A stretch of DNA of 64,000 nucleotides from assembly GCA_025174535.1 (NCBI GenBank), contig JALBUN010000001.1:2480001-2544000 (forward strand). Direction: 5' to 3'. Positions 24,301 through 35,216 of the stretch are shown here, in pieces. The position numbers and the translations under genes were made by a program. Source of the DNA: Cantharellus purpuraceus (taxonomy: Eukaryota > Basidiomycota > Agaricomycetes > Cantharellales > Hydnaceae). The notes beneath the pieces are model-generated. The model was not told the origin of the DNA. It was given only the letters and a program-made list of their open reading frames with translations, and did no database searches. The stretch's first letter is position 1; the number at the start of each line of letters is the position of its first letter.

Positions 24301-25691
24301 GCACCTCAATCTACTCTGCCTCCTCCGCCGCCGCCGCAGGCTCAACCCCAAGAGTCCGTGCCACATCCGTCGGCAAAAAAGCGATCCACGTCTCAAGCTT
24401 CTCAGGTTATAGCACCCAAGCCCTCTGTGGCAGCACCAATCATTCCTCCTACGTCAGCTCCTAAACCACCTTCGCCTCGCCCTGCCACTTCGACACAACC
24501 CAAACCAGCGTGGTCCACGCCTGTCCTCAGCACCGATGATGAAACGAGAGCCACAAAGCAAGCCGGTTTGCGCGAGATACAGGAGGCAGAGGCCAAACGG
24601 GTGGAAGCCCGAAAGCTTGCGGAACGGGAAAAGGAGCGTGCGGCTCGTGCACTCCCACAAGAGGAAACGCCGACTTTCACTGCATCGTGGGGACTTCCTA
24701 CATCTCAAGCTGGTGCTGCACGCTCCGTTCCCAAAGAATCGACACCGGCGGCGGCTGTGGCTACTCCCTCTCCTCCCGTTGCGCCTGTTTGGACCAATGC
24801 TGCCAAGCCTCAAACAGTTAAGCGAACCATGAAAGAAATCCAAGAGGAGGAGGAGCGTAGGAAGAAGGCTTTGGCCAAGGAGAAGGAAATTGCCGCAGCG
24901 GCCGCAAGGAGGGCGTATGCAGACTCGGCAAACAAGGTATGAGTGACGGCTCTTTCGTGTATATCGGCGTTGACATCGAAGGCTCCCCGAAGGCTACTCC
25001 TGCTCCTTCAACACCTTCTGGCGGTGGTTGGACAACAGTTGGATCTAGCGGGAAACCCAGTCCTGCTCCCACGACTCCCCGACAAGTCACAGCAAGTGGG
25101 TCGTCCAATGTGTCGCCTGGGACTTCCCGTGTAGCCAATGGGATGCCTACGCGAGCACAAGCCACTCCATCACAGGTTACGAAAGCCTCATCTTCCTCAA
25201 GGCTACTGACAGCAGACGAGGGGCCAGTGCCACCATCTCCTGATTTCATGAAGTGGTTAAGAGAAGCTGTGCGTGGATTCAACGTGGGATTTAACAGTGA
25301 GTCGTCACGCAAGTTCAGTAAATGTGCTTTATCAAACCTCGTATGCAGCGGAGGAGTTTATGGCTATGCTGTTAACGTTCTCCCTGGATTTCCCGCCATC
25401 CACTGTTGAAGTAATCCAGGATATGGTTTACATGAACAGTGCCACCTTGGACGGGCGGAGATTCGCCGCCGACTTTTGTGCAAGACGAAAGGCGGATGCG
25501 GCTAATAGGCCAAAGACTGCTGGCGGTAAACAGCCCTCGCTTGCAGACGGTACGTGTCACTGGATCGAATCACAAGGATTGTATTTATTGAGTCATTACC
25601 CGCAGTCGTCAAGACACAACCGAAGCCGGTACAGACCGAGTTGCCGTTTAAAATGGTGAAAAAGAAAGGCCGGGGTAATTCGCTCCGATAG
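21329..25691 (+). CDS. GYF-domain protein (Smy2/GIGYF-like), long and disordered
   Basis: ATG 21329 gives MSSTSLQFGPEWMRNKQQ. Exons then encode a Ser/Pro-rich region with FLYSKEELLQVWKDGG (a FYxKEELLxxW-type motif). A GYF domain sits around residues 365-425: WSYMDPKGNIQGPF, interrupted by an intron, then TLMQKWYDEGYFTSDLLMKR. The 754-codon exon 22678-24940 is Gln/Pro/Ser-rich with a charged helix QEEEERRKKALAKEKEIAA at its end. C-terminal exons read SPDFMKWLREAVRGFNVGFN and EEFMAMLLTFSLDFPPSTVE, ending KKKGRGNSLR, TAG 25689-25691. GYF domains bind proline-rich PPGPhi ligands; relatives act in translational repression and ER-Golgi traffic. Role here is inferred from the family. It ends 179 bp from the convergent GH16 gene. 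Confidence 0.88.
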
Positions 25692-25870
25692 AGTCTTGCG
25701 TTGTCAATGATGCACGGAAGGTGCTACAGAGATTCCTAACCAGTATACATTGTGTTTGGAAGTCTGTTCATGCTACCTAGTACATGGAATAATCAAACAG
25801 TGATCCCATATATCGACTCGTGGATGTTCAACATATTTCATAAAACATTGCATCAGGGTTCAATCGTGCG

Positions 25871-27661
25871 TCAGACATCTTTCTGATATAATCTGACACT
25901 CCGTACTTCCCAATCTACAGCAATGAATGAATGTAAACACCGGGATGTAGATTATGAAGAGGTAAACGGTTCTGAAAACTCACATGCTTGTGCGAAGGAT
26001 GAGCCACTGTTCTGAACGAAATCGGCGCAGGTGGCGAATCCTGTTCGTTGAGCACAGCTCTGTTCCTGACCAGGTGCCCCAGCAGTGGACCATACGTTTC
26101 CAGCCCAATCACCACTGGTCGATACCATAAGACGGAATAGAAAAGGAACAATTTTAAGACATACCATAAAGTCGTATCAAAAATTGCCCAGTGCTGTTGG
26201 AAAAACTGGCGGAGGTGGAGTGTGAGCAAAAGAGAGTTTACAGGATGCGGAAGAAAACGACCCGACCTGAAATGGATTGCACTGAGCGGCAGGCCAGCGC
26301 GCAAAGGGTGTTCCCCATGTTTGGGGTTGAGGAGCTAGCCCTGTGATATCCGTAGGAATAGACTGGTGAGGAAAGAAATAGACGGCTACACCAGCCTCGT
26401 CCCACACCACTGTCAGGAGCAGAGCCACACGACGTAGCAGCATCATCAGTGACAATTGTCCGTTGCTAAATAATTCTAGGTTGCTCACTTGCATAAACGC
26501 CTCCGCCATTGCTATTGAAAGCCGGCCCGTACGTGTTGGACAGAGACGTGGCTTGCTGTCCACACCCTCCATTGTTGCTCTCGGCGCTAGCGCAGTCGCT
26601 CCCACCAACCAGGGTGCCCGAAGCGTTGTTCGCCGCCTCCGAGTCGGAAATACGACACCCCGGCGCAGTGTGTATGCTTGCCTGGTTGACTGAAACGTCG
26701 TTCACGCCTTCCATGATGTCAATCTGAAGGGGAATGACTACACATTCAATGCCTCCTTGATTACATATATCGCATGACCGCGACTTGGATGTCACGTACC
26801 TCGCCATTGTTAGGCCAATTTGGACCATTTGACCAGAAGGCTGGCCAAGTCCCGCATCCTGTAGGAGCATGCACCGCATCCAAGACGAGAAGCCCCCCCG
26901 TGAATTGGTAGTTTGTCGTGATGCGAATGCCGCGGCGGTTTCCCGTGACGGTCTGTGTCGTCTCGACGGCCATGACAGCATTTCCTGCCTTGTTGATATA
27001 TGACAAATTTGCCGACGACTGTTCATACAAGGCTTGACATGATGATTTTATTTAATTCTGAGAGAAGAGACATACAGCGGTTTGCTGATCGACAAATTGA
27101 ACATTGCCTAAACATGCCAATCGTTAACAAGGGAATACATCACCGTACAGATACACGCACCGTGGGTTGGATCAGAAGTGTTGAAGAAAACCCACTCATC
27201 AAAGAAGGAGCTCCCAGACTGAAAGACAGCTGGTCAACTCTGTCACGTGAAAATATGCAACCTAAATAGGCTCTCACATGGTCTTTCCGTAGCTTCCATA
27301 TCGAGGAGGGAATCCCTGGCGCAGGAGATGGCACCGTGGATGTGGGCAGATGTCCTGATGCTGAAGGCGACGATCCTAGAACCGGGGATCCAGGCAGGGA
27401 GAGACTGGATCCAATCATGCAGCGTACGCTTCTAGATTGTGCGGTAGTGGTAGACGTCGTGTTTGCTACATCCCTGGCAAGGAGCAGGTCTGCGGGCGAA
27501 TACGACAAGAGACCACTCCATGCGGTCTTGAGATCGTCGACGAGGCCTGGTCTATGGTGTCTAGTATGCGAGTAGGGGTCCAAACGCGCATGCGAGGGCT
27601 CTAAAACAAAGAGCAAGCCAAGGAGAAAAATAACTGGATGCCAGGATAACAGTGAGAGCAT
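25871..27661 (-). CDS. Secreted glycoside hydrolase family 16 beta-glucanase
   Basis: ATG 27659-27661 begins a signal peptide (LLSWHPVIFLLGLLFVLEPS), followed by a Ser/Pro-rich linker (GHLPTSTVPSPAPGIPSS). The catalytic domain starts at IWKLRKDH and, after a 48 bp phase-1 intron, reads FQSGSSFFDEWVFFNTSDP. It continues GIRITTNYQFTGGLLVLDA and GCGTWPAFWSNGPNWPNN. The GH16 active site GEIDIMEGV spans an 81 bp intron and supplies the nucleophile and acid/base glutamates. Later exons contain WDEAGVAVYFFP, HWAIFDTTLCGDW and CAQRTGFATCADFV, ending WEVRSVRLYQKDV, TGA 25871-25873. Expected activity is cleavage of beta-1,3 or mixed beta-1,3/1,4 glucans in the cell wall or plant litter. All key residues are present; exact specificity cannot be read from sequence. 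Confidence 0.88.
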
Positions 27662-28263
27662 CGCAAGTGAAGAAGGAAAGGTTGGAGCTGGTCCACCGAG
27701 ACCGCGAGAAGGAAGAGCAGCAGCAAAAGGAGCGGGCGATCCGATAAAACTAGGACAGACACAGCAAAATATCAGACTGCACTGAGTGGTGGTGGTAAAA
27801 CGACAACTCTGAGAAGAGCAAGGCTAGGCTCTTTCAACAGTGGCGGTTGGCCAGAATACGCGTAGGTGCGCGCCGTGGCAGCGTGGCATAAGGTCGTCGC
27901 TATACTTGGCCGCCCTGCCTGCAAAGGAAGGCCACGTGTAGTAGACCCTTTTGCGATGATACAGGCGATATAGTCGTTTGTTCTAGCCCATGAGTATGGG
28001 GAGACTACGGCATACAGAGCTTCTTTGCGTGTAGCAAACTTCACATTCATCATCATCATTACTCTTTCAAGGCGGCGCTAAATGGCCAGCACAAATATGA
28101 ATTCGCGTGGCTCTCTTCATCTTAGGCGGTGTGCGGGAACATGTGTGCATAGAGAGACATACACATGGCGTATTTTGTGATATGGATGCAAATGCAGAGT
28201 AAGACGGGGGAATCGGAGGGGGGTGTATGCTAAGAATCAGAACACCATAATCCATCCAACGTT
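27662..28263. other. Intergenic: GH16 promoter and RPS29 3' flank
   Basis: Contains a CAT trinucleotide run near 28045-28058 and no conserved coding frame. Open frames here have no motifs and no consistent splice sites. Confidence 0.5.
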
Positions 28264-28548
28264 TCACCGGTTCTAAGTGCACTACAGTCAGCCACGTAGT
28301 AGAAGTTGAGATGTATAGTAGGAGACTGACCTTGACAAACCCAATAGCAGCAGACTTCTCGCGGAAGCACTGCCGGCACAAGTCAAGCCCATATTTGCGG
28401 ATGAGACCAGCCTGGTGGGCACATAGCCGGCTGTAGTGCATGGATTGTTAGAGACCATATCGCACGTATTGAACACTGTTGCTCACCATTGCCGGGAGCC
28501 CTTGCCAAACTTGCGGGGGCGAGAAAACCAAACAGAATCGTGGGTCAT
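28264..28548 (-). CDS. RPS29: 40S ribosomal protein S29 (uS14)
   Basis: Three exons give 56 residues, the usual eukaryotic length. Exon 1 from ATG 28546-28548 reads [20 protein letters not shown]. An intron of about 55 bp splits the Cys codon of QC|RLC. Exon 2 reads [18 protein letters not shown] and IGFVK. A short last exon supplies N-R and TGA 28264-28266 after an acceptor CTTAG. The zinc ribbon CxxC (CRLC) and CxxC (CRQC) is intact. The protein sits in the head of the small subunit. It is too short for a simple open-frame search because of its introns. Confidence 0.92.
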
Positions 28549-29076
28549 TTTTCAGAAAGCTGGGTGGCGATTGTCAAGAGGACTTGCTACAGACACCTGT
28601 TACGAGTTAAGCGTTGTGGAAGAACTGGCGTTGATGAGCACGTACGTTCGTCCAGAATACTTCAGAAAGACGATTTGTCACAATGTGTCACAGGTCACTA
28701 ACTGTAGAGCTGCAAATAAGATTACAAGCTCCGACAGTCTTCGGTGAAATTGACATCCAGTCATGTCAGCTCTCTTTACTTTCCAATTTATTTCCTTTTA
28801 TCAAGCCCTATACAAATCAGGTTTCTACAGAAAATTAAAGATGAAACAACCAAAAACCCTAAAAGAAACTGACCCAAGGCTTCTACACTGAATCTAATTC
28901 CGACACCGTACATGACTCTACCTTTACAATGACTGCTTCGGCAGATACCGTTCTGCACTTTATTTTTTTGAAATACTCCTCGGTGTCCCTTTCCTGCTTG
29001 TACATGTCAATAAATCTGAACAAGAATACCGTCGTAGTCTCGTCAGCTAAGAACCCCACCCCCAGCTGTTTCTCAC
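28549..29076. other. RPS29 upstream region and possible last exon of the hydrolase gene
   Basis: Should contain the promoter of RPS29. On the minus strand a frame running to TAG at 28883-28885 (TVFLFRFIDMYKQERDTEEY) could be a final exon of the alpha/beta-hydrolase gene if the GTAAAG or GTAAGT near 29080 is used as a donor. This is unresolved. Confidence 0.4.
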
Positions 29077-30605
29077 TTACTTTACTATTGGTTCCCCACG
29101 CTCATCGACGGCATCGGCGGCATCCTTCTCTGCCAGTGCACATCTTGCATACAACTCGCTGGCTCTATTGACATACTTGGGGCTCGCTCGCGAAAACGAT
29201 AGCGTGCTCTTCGGATCACGCTGGGCTATCGCTGGACTACCCTCAAAATGCGCAAGTCGCGCTAGAGCTCTTCTACACACGCCTTCAGGATCTGGAGGTG
29301 AGGCCTTACGTGCCAATGTATGCGACAGCCCGCCTAAAAATTGGGCATACACTCGGTTTATGATGGACGCGTATTCCGGCACTATTGAGAAATATTCAGG
29401 TCCACCTTTGGTTTGCAAAAGAGGATCAGTAAACAGGAGAATGAAAAGACTGAGAGAGTATTACCTTTCACCTCTAGAAATCTCGAATTCGGGAACCTGT
29501 TGCTCAGTGCACGTGCATATGTCGTGGTGTTTATGAGAGCCATCTCCCCCTGGATCCTTGCGAATGAGCATACTGTCAACATGGTCAGTGGCGTTACGAT
29601 CACGTACCTGCAGAACGAACGTCGGCACGCGGATGGCTTGCATCTCTTGTTCAGAGAATCGTATCCTCTGTTAGGTGAGGTGCAGAGATGAGGGCCATTT
29701 TAAATATATATCCTGCGCAACTCACAGTCATACTACGCAACGCGAAAGTAATAAAAGAGGTGCTTTTTCTTGGAGAACGGTGTGTTTGCCACCATGTCAC
29801 CAGCTGAACGATTAATAGAATCAGTGTAAATCACTGTCTGTCACACAGTACCAACCTCGTTCTGCAACTCTAAAGTAGCTTGCTGCGATTAGGAATCAAT
29901 AACACATGACAGGTGGGACTTTAGTAAAGTATAAAACTTTGACGAACGTTATTGAAATAGAACCCTAACATTATGGTGCAGGCAAGGTGGAAGCTATCCA
30001 GATCAGGAGGGAAACACCAGAGCTCTATCAATTCTTCCTGAGCCGGTGCAATCCACTCAGGCCTTGAAAGCAATCGAAATCAATACTCGGTTCACTCATA
30101 GCTGAGATGGCGCACTCGTCTCTTTGCTCCATAGGGGTGGCACACAAGAACAGCGAAAGACATTTCTCGGGAAACAGTATCGCAAACGCCATCGCAACGG
30201 TGCAGCCTCCCGCCCCAGAGGCAAACATATGACACGGGGGCAGCTGAAGTGCCTCGTGGAATACAGCAATATCAGCTGCGTCAACCCACACGTCTTGCTC
30301 GGGATGGAACGTTGCTTTCGACTGGTCCATGTGACGCAGGTCGATCCCAATGAGATTATATTGACTCGAGAGTCGAGGATCCTGGGTTGTACAATTGAAC
30401 ATTCATGGAAGTTGCACAAAAGCTCTTGGATTCATGAGAGATGTGATATACGCACCCCGAGTTGCTCTCGCATCCAAGTGACATCTAAGAGACTCGGTGG
30501 AATCATCAATATGGAAGGCTTGTCGGGATCCAAGTCTGACGCGTCACCCTGAAGGGTGTTCGTGATATAATGCAAGCCATCATTGGGGGTTTCGCAGACA
30601 GGCAT
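29077..30605 (-). CDS. Alpha/beta-hydrolase-fold protein, probably with an atypical nucleophile elbow
   Basis: ATG 30603-30605 opens MPVCETPNDGLHYITNTLQG, then KPSILMIPPSLLDVTWMREQ. After a 56 bp intron comes LSSQYNLIGIDLRHMDQSKA, the strand and loop before the elbow, then ALQLPPCHMFASGAGGCTVA and FPEKCLSLFLCATP. Later exons give PAQEELIELWCFPPDLDSFH, FSEQEMQAIRVPTFVLQ, YARALSNRFPNSRFLEVKGG and a C-terminal helical extension ending DERGEPIVK, TAA 29077-29079. The fold is clear from the GIDLRG-like loop and the helix after the elbow. The canonical G-x-S-x-G is not present (F-A-S-G-A-G-G), so catalysis is doubtful. Introns in the middle (29700-30030) are less certain. Function unknown; possibly spliced to an extra exon ending at 28883. 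Confidence 0.7.
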
Positions 30606-31161
30606 GGGTAAGGAAAATTAGGAAGCGAAACGAAGGTGCACAACAATGTTGACAATTAGATATACTGAGTGCGACCTGAGACATCTTCAATGACATATGA
30701 TAAGCGGGCTAGTTCTTGCAAGCACCGCTTGATTCAGTTCAGTGTGCTATGAGGAGTTCCTTTTGTCTTAGATATACAGCAGAAAGTCAACATGCACGGT
30801 TCGTTTTGCTGTTTGGGACTACCCCACAGTCTGACACGGAAGACTATCGATCAATCGATCAGGGACGATCTTCAATGGCGGTCACGTCACAGCAGCCAGA
30901 GCGTCGAGAGTTGAGACAAGTGATGTCTGACAATACGAATGTCCGCGGGTTGTCTTTGGAGATGCACAACCATATTCTTTCGGCAACTCCTCGGTGCACA
31001 CGTAAAAAAGGAATGGTTGTCTCGATCAAGTTCAAGCTATTTTGTTCTCGACACATACGGGTAGTCTAATAATTTGGACAGGGATGACTCGTTGGTTTAC
31101 GATATTTCTGCCCGATTTTGAAATAACAGCGACAGACGCTGCTGGTGAGCTTGCGCTCTTT
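30606..31161. other. Intergenic, no supported gene
   Basis: Plus-strand frames at 30716-31069 and 31042-31263 lack recognisable motifs and overlap the P450 3' end. I treat them as chance. Confidence 0.45.
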
Positions 31162-33421
31162 TTATGCGGAGTACGGCTGAACATTGAGTGGGAGCCTGTG
31201 ACCGCGTCTGAACTCGTTTTCGACGTACGGACGTTGCAAGATGCTGTTAGACCTGATCAGTAAATTTGAACACACACGCCACTCAATCACTAGACTTACA
31301 TGTAGTTTCTCCTGATTTCCTTTGCCGGAGAAAACACGAACTGCGAGACCAAGCTGGCCACGAATGTCTTCATTTCCATGATCGCAAACTTCCACCCTGG
31401 GCATGCCTTCAGGAAATTGTCAGAGTGTTTCTTAACCGTCCAACATCACGACACCCACATGGCCTCCGAACGAGAATGTCATCAGTCCCGCCAAACCGGG
31501 ATGTGACTTGGCCGAGTGAGGTAAGTCCGACCACCTGTTAGGTCTGTCCCAAAGAAAGCCTCGAGTCAATGAATTGACACCACGGCATGAACCCAAGCCT
31601 CACTCGAATTTCGTAGCACTAGGACCCCAGATATCAATGCTCACGTTGAACCCCTCGAGAGGAATATGAATCATCGACCCCTTGCGAATCTTGACAGTAC
31701 TCGTCTTTCTGCCGTCGCGCAGAACGAGCGGTTCGGAAAGCGGGATATCATCGTCGCGCGTGGGTGTGCGAATGGTACTGTACACTGGAGGACACAATCG
31801 CAGCGTCTCCTTTACCACATTATCCAGATAATCAAGACCATCTATCTTCTGCGCACGAGTTTCCGCATCTGACATGGGTGGCAGAGCCAGCAGTTTCTCG
31901 CGCAGCTCAGTCTGTATATCTGGGTGCAAGGACAGAAAATGCAGGCACCAGGCAATGGCTATGCCAGTTGAATCAGACCCGACAAAAAGAAATGTGTTGA
32001 TTTGGTCCAAGAGTTCCTGGTCTGTAAGGCGCTGGGAGGGATCCGTGGCCAGAGTGTTAGCATCGACTATAGAATAAGACAGATCAGTATGATGAACGCT
32101 CGTTCAAAGGGTGATGAGCTGACTAAGACGACTCAAAAGGTCGTTGCCGGACTGCCTTGAATTGGAGTTGCTAAATGTGTCAGGGGAAGCAAGACGGTGT
32201 CTGTTTTCGACCACCTCTTTTCCAAATTCGTGGATCACAGGGATGTTACTTTGAATGGCTCTGAACATTTCGCTGGGCTGCATCTCATTGAGCATACTCG
32301 ATGCTACCGCTAAAGGATGTGACCCACCCATAGTCTTTCCAATCGTGGGAGGAATATCTCCGCTATATTCCTAAGTGTAAGACCACGATTGACTTGCTCG
32401 AATATCCGTTTGTATGCTAGACTTCAACTCAGAAAGAGCGTTGGTCGACGTCCTTGAAATCTTACCAAGATAGACACCGTTATTCTCATGTTTGATTGCC
32501 TCGAAGTTGTGATCGAACGCTAGAAAATCGGAGGGAAAGCCTCGATGATGACAGGCAAGAACAAACAACTCACATGCAAGTCCTACAACATCCAAAGTCG
32601 CCCGTGCAAGCCAGTGAGTGACTTCTATCTCAACAGGCTTTTGGGAGCCGGCAATGGCGGTTTGCCAGGTGTCACACAACTGTCATATTATGACGAGGGA
32701 TTCCCTCAACGACGCATATATGCTCACCTCTGCGGCTTTCTCTATGAAAATTGGTGCATAAGACCGCATGACATTTTGGCTAGAGAATGCAGGGGCAACA
32801 ATTTTGCGCTATTCGGGGGAGGAGATCAGGAAAACATCGAGGGACAAGGTATCTGACCAACCTGGCGTTCATGCTCTTCCCCTTCCATGACGGAGATGCC
32901 TGGAACGTGAACGCTGGTATGAAGGCTTGACTGGTCACAAATACCAACGCACCTCGACCAAGGAAGCTTGACAGTAGCCTCTGTGTTGGCCAAGGTTTCT
33001 CATATACTGGGGACTTGAGAATGTATGTAAGAGATTGTAGGTCTGTGGTCACGAGTCGATAATCCCACTTGAATACTAGTCAACAAGCAGTATCGCCTTG
33101 TACAAAATACTCACTCGACCAAACCCGGGGAATCTCCATGTACGACCATGCTTTTTCATCCATTTGTTCTGTCCTTCCGCGTCAGCGCTGCAGGATGAAT
33201 GTCAGAAACTACCATAATTGAACAGCTGTAAACATGCCGCACTTGACTACATGCCCATACAGAGGCTTGAAGAAGCCTGCGTCCAGTCCAGGAAGATGCC
33301 TTAGAGGATCTGTCTTCGCAATCCAGAGGAGCCAAACCAACACGAAGAACACGGTCAAGAGCACTGCACCGATGCTCATTCCCAGAAGAAAAAGCACATT
33401 GGACAGGAAGACCACCATCAT
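31162..33421 (-). CDS. Cytochrome P450 monooxygenase (second, different family)
   Basis: Start taken at ATG 33419-33421, giving a strongly hydrophobic anchor (LLGMSIGAVLLTVFFVLVWL) and hinge DPLRHLPGLDAGFF. A TATA-like TTATATAG on the minus strand at about 33541-33549 fits this start; the upstream extension begins at a TTG. Exons continue WMKKHGRTWRFPGFGR, SLTYILKSPVYEKPWPTQRL, HERQRKIVAPAFSSQNVM, the I-helix FLFVGSDSTGIAIAW, K-helix KETLRLCPP and RPNRWSDLP. The heme loop FSFGGHACPGWKFAIMEMK is rebuilt over a 52 bp intron; it has His where many P450s have Arg two residues before the Cys, a known variant. The end is LPLNVQPYSA, TAA 31162-31164. Looks functional; substrate unknown. Confidence 0.88.
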
Positions 33422-35216
33422 CCAAAGGAGGGGGAGTACTGCAGAAATAACACCAGCTAGCACACAGCTATTTATCCATGGCTCTGGAGCATAATTGTTT
33501 ACTCGTGTAGGTCCATTTCGGTGCCCATGAAGCGAGAGCAACTATATAATTGTGCAGGTCCGGGATTTCTTTACCCACGAAGCCAGAAGTGTTTATCCAT
33601 GCAGGTCCATAGTTTCTTGGCAGACCCACGAACAATGGTATCATAGTGACGGAGCCAAGTTCGAAACATGATTAGCAGGGCGATTTCCTCGTTACCTTTG
33701 TGCAAGACCTCCAGTCCCGTCATCCCCTTTGTGTCATTGACTGCAACAAAGGGGGGGAATCCCTAAGAAAAACATGATTTGGCACCAAAGACATCCTTTG
33801 TGACGTCGCCGATGTCTCGCGAAAATATGGACCTACAATGTACTTTTTCTTGCAATCAACGATGTGTGAAAGGGATCTAGTTTTGTCTTAGCATAAGCAC
33901 CAGAAATAATCTAACGCATCAGGCGAACAACACTGTCACGGTGCTCACCCATCAAGACCTCCATACTTTTTTATAGTTTTCCTTTCAAGTCCTCTCACTG
34001 CACTGCACGGGCACGCTGACGAGACTCGTTACAAGAAGCGGCTCCAGGCTTCGAGTAACCCCCGTTCTTGGGAAAATATGAGAAGTATCGAATTATTACC
34101 CTATGACATGAGCTGATCTTTGCAATTCTTTTCTTTATGTCTTGTTTTTTTGAAGCAAGTTTGATTAGCCGCCACGCGTGCGCGTCGATCGTCACGCTCT
34201 CGTTACGGAAGCTGATGTCAGGCAGTACTTGTATTAGCAGCTGAAGCTATAGGTTAATACAGCTTAAGATGAGGCCGAGTTCACTTTTATGACGAGGCTG
34301 ACTTAGTAGCACTATTGGGATTCGCCCAAATTAGCATTACACATGCGTCCACAACTCACTGGGTACAGTTAGACGCTAGTGTCACGTGCATGTTTCCTCG
34401 GTTGTTTAGACCACAACTGAGGTATGATCGTTTTCCTTCGTATTATACACACAGATGCTAATTACTACCTGTAGACTGATTTTTATCCAGATCTCAATAA
34501 GCACAACTATGCCATCGATCGACTCGAAGGAGACGAAAATCCGCTGGAAATAGACTCAATATGATCAGCGTGACCATCTTCGAAGTTGGTGCATGTCTCG
34601 ATGATTTAGTGCTCCTCACCCCTTTGGAATATATGTCACGCGTCGGTGCCTACTGATCTGTTGATTGGTGTACTCGTGTTGGACCTGGGTTTCATTACTG
34701 TCCTCCTGGCATCAGCCACACAACCGCAATCAGTGCCTTGATAATCACAGCAGAACAGAAACCTAATCTGACACTCAGGGGATCGTCTATTTCAACGACT
34801 ATCTGCCCGAAATTAATTAGGGCAATTGCACATGACAAACAAAAACTGTCTGATCCGATCCAGAAGATGAGCACCCATGTCATTACATTAGAATCCAATG
34901 TATGATATTAACACGGGAGAAAACGATGGTGTCAGTATATGCATAGCCAACAGAGTCCGAGAGAATTAAGGATGATCCTGGTGAACAATCGGAGTACTAG
35001 TCGGAAAAAATACACACAAGGTAGAAGTGTCCGGTTAAGAAATGGAGAGGAATATCGATTTTCATCGTTATTTCATTTGCGTAGTGGCGTTTCGTCCGTA
35101 AGGTATTGAACGGAACATATATCGTGTCGAGAACTATTAGGTGGGCTGATGAGAGGCAGAGAACACGAGGTTGTGAAGTGAGTGCACACCTATCCCAACA
35201 ACCATGTTCCCTCCGT
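33422..35216. other. Long intergenic region, no supported gene
   Basis: About 1.8 kb. The first ~200 bp is P450 promoter. A hydrophobic 67-codon open frame at 34695-34898 (minus) has no recognisable family and no splice partners. Short G and T runs occur near 33750 and 34145. Confidence 0.5.

Noticed and set aside
14265..33421. A secondary-metabolite cluster (two P450s, transporter, oxidoreductase)
   Set aside because: No PKS, NRPS or terpene synthase backbone gene, and the P450s are separated by housekeeping genes.
34695..34898. Hydrophobic 67-codon open frame
   Set aside because: No recognisable family, no neighbouring exons in frame; AT-rich chance frame is equally likely.
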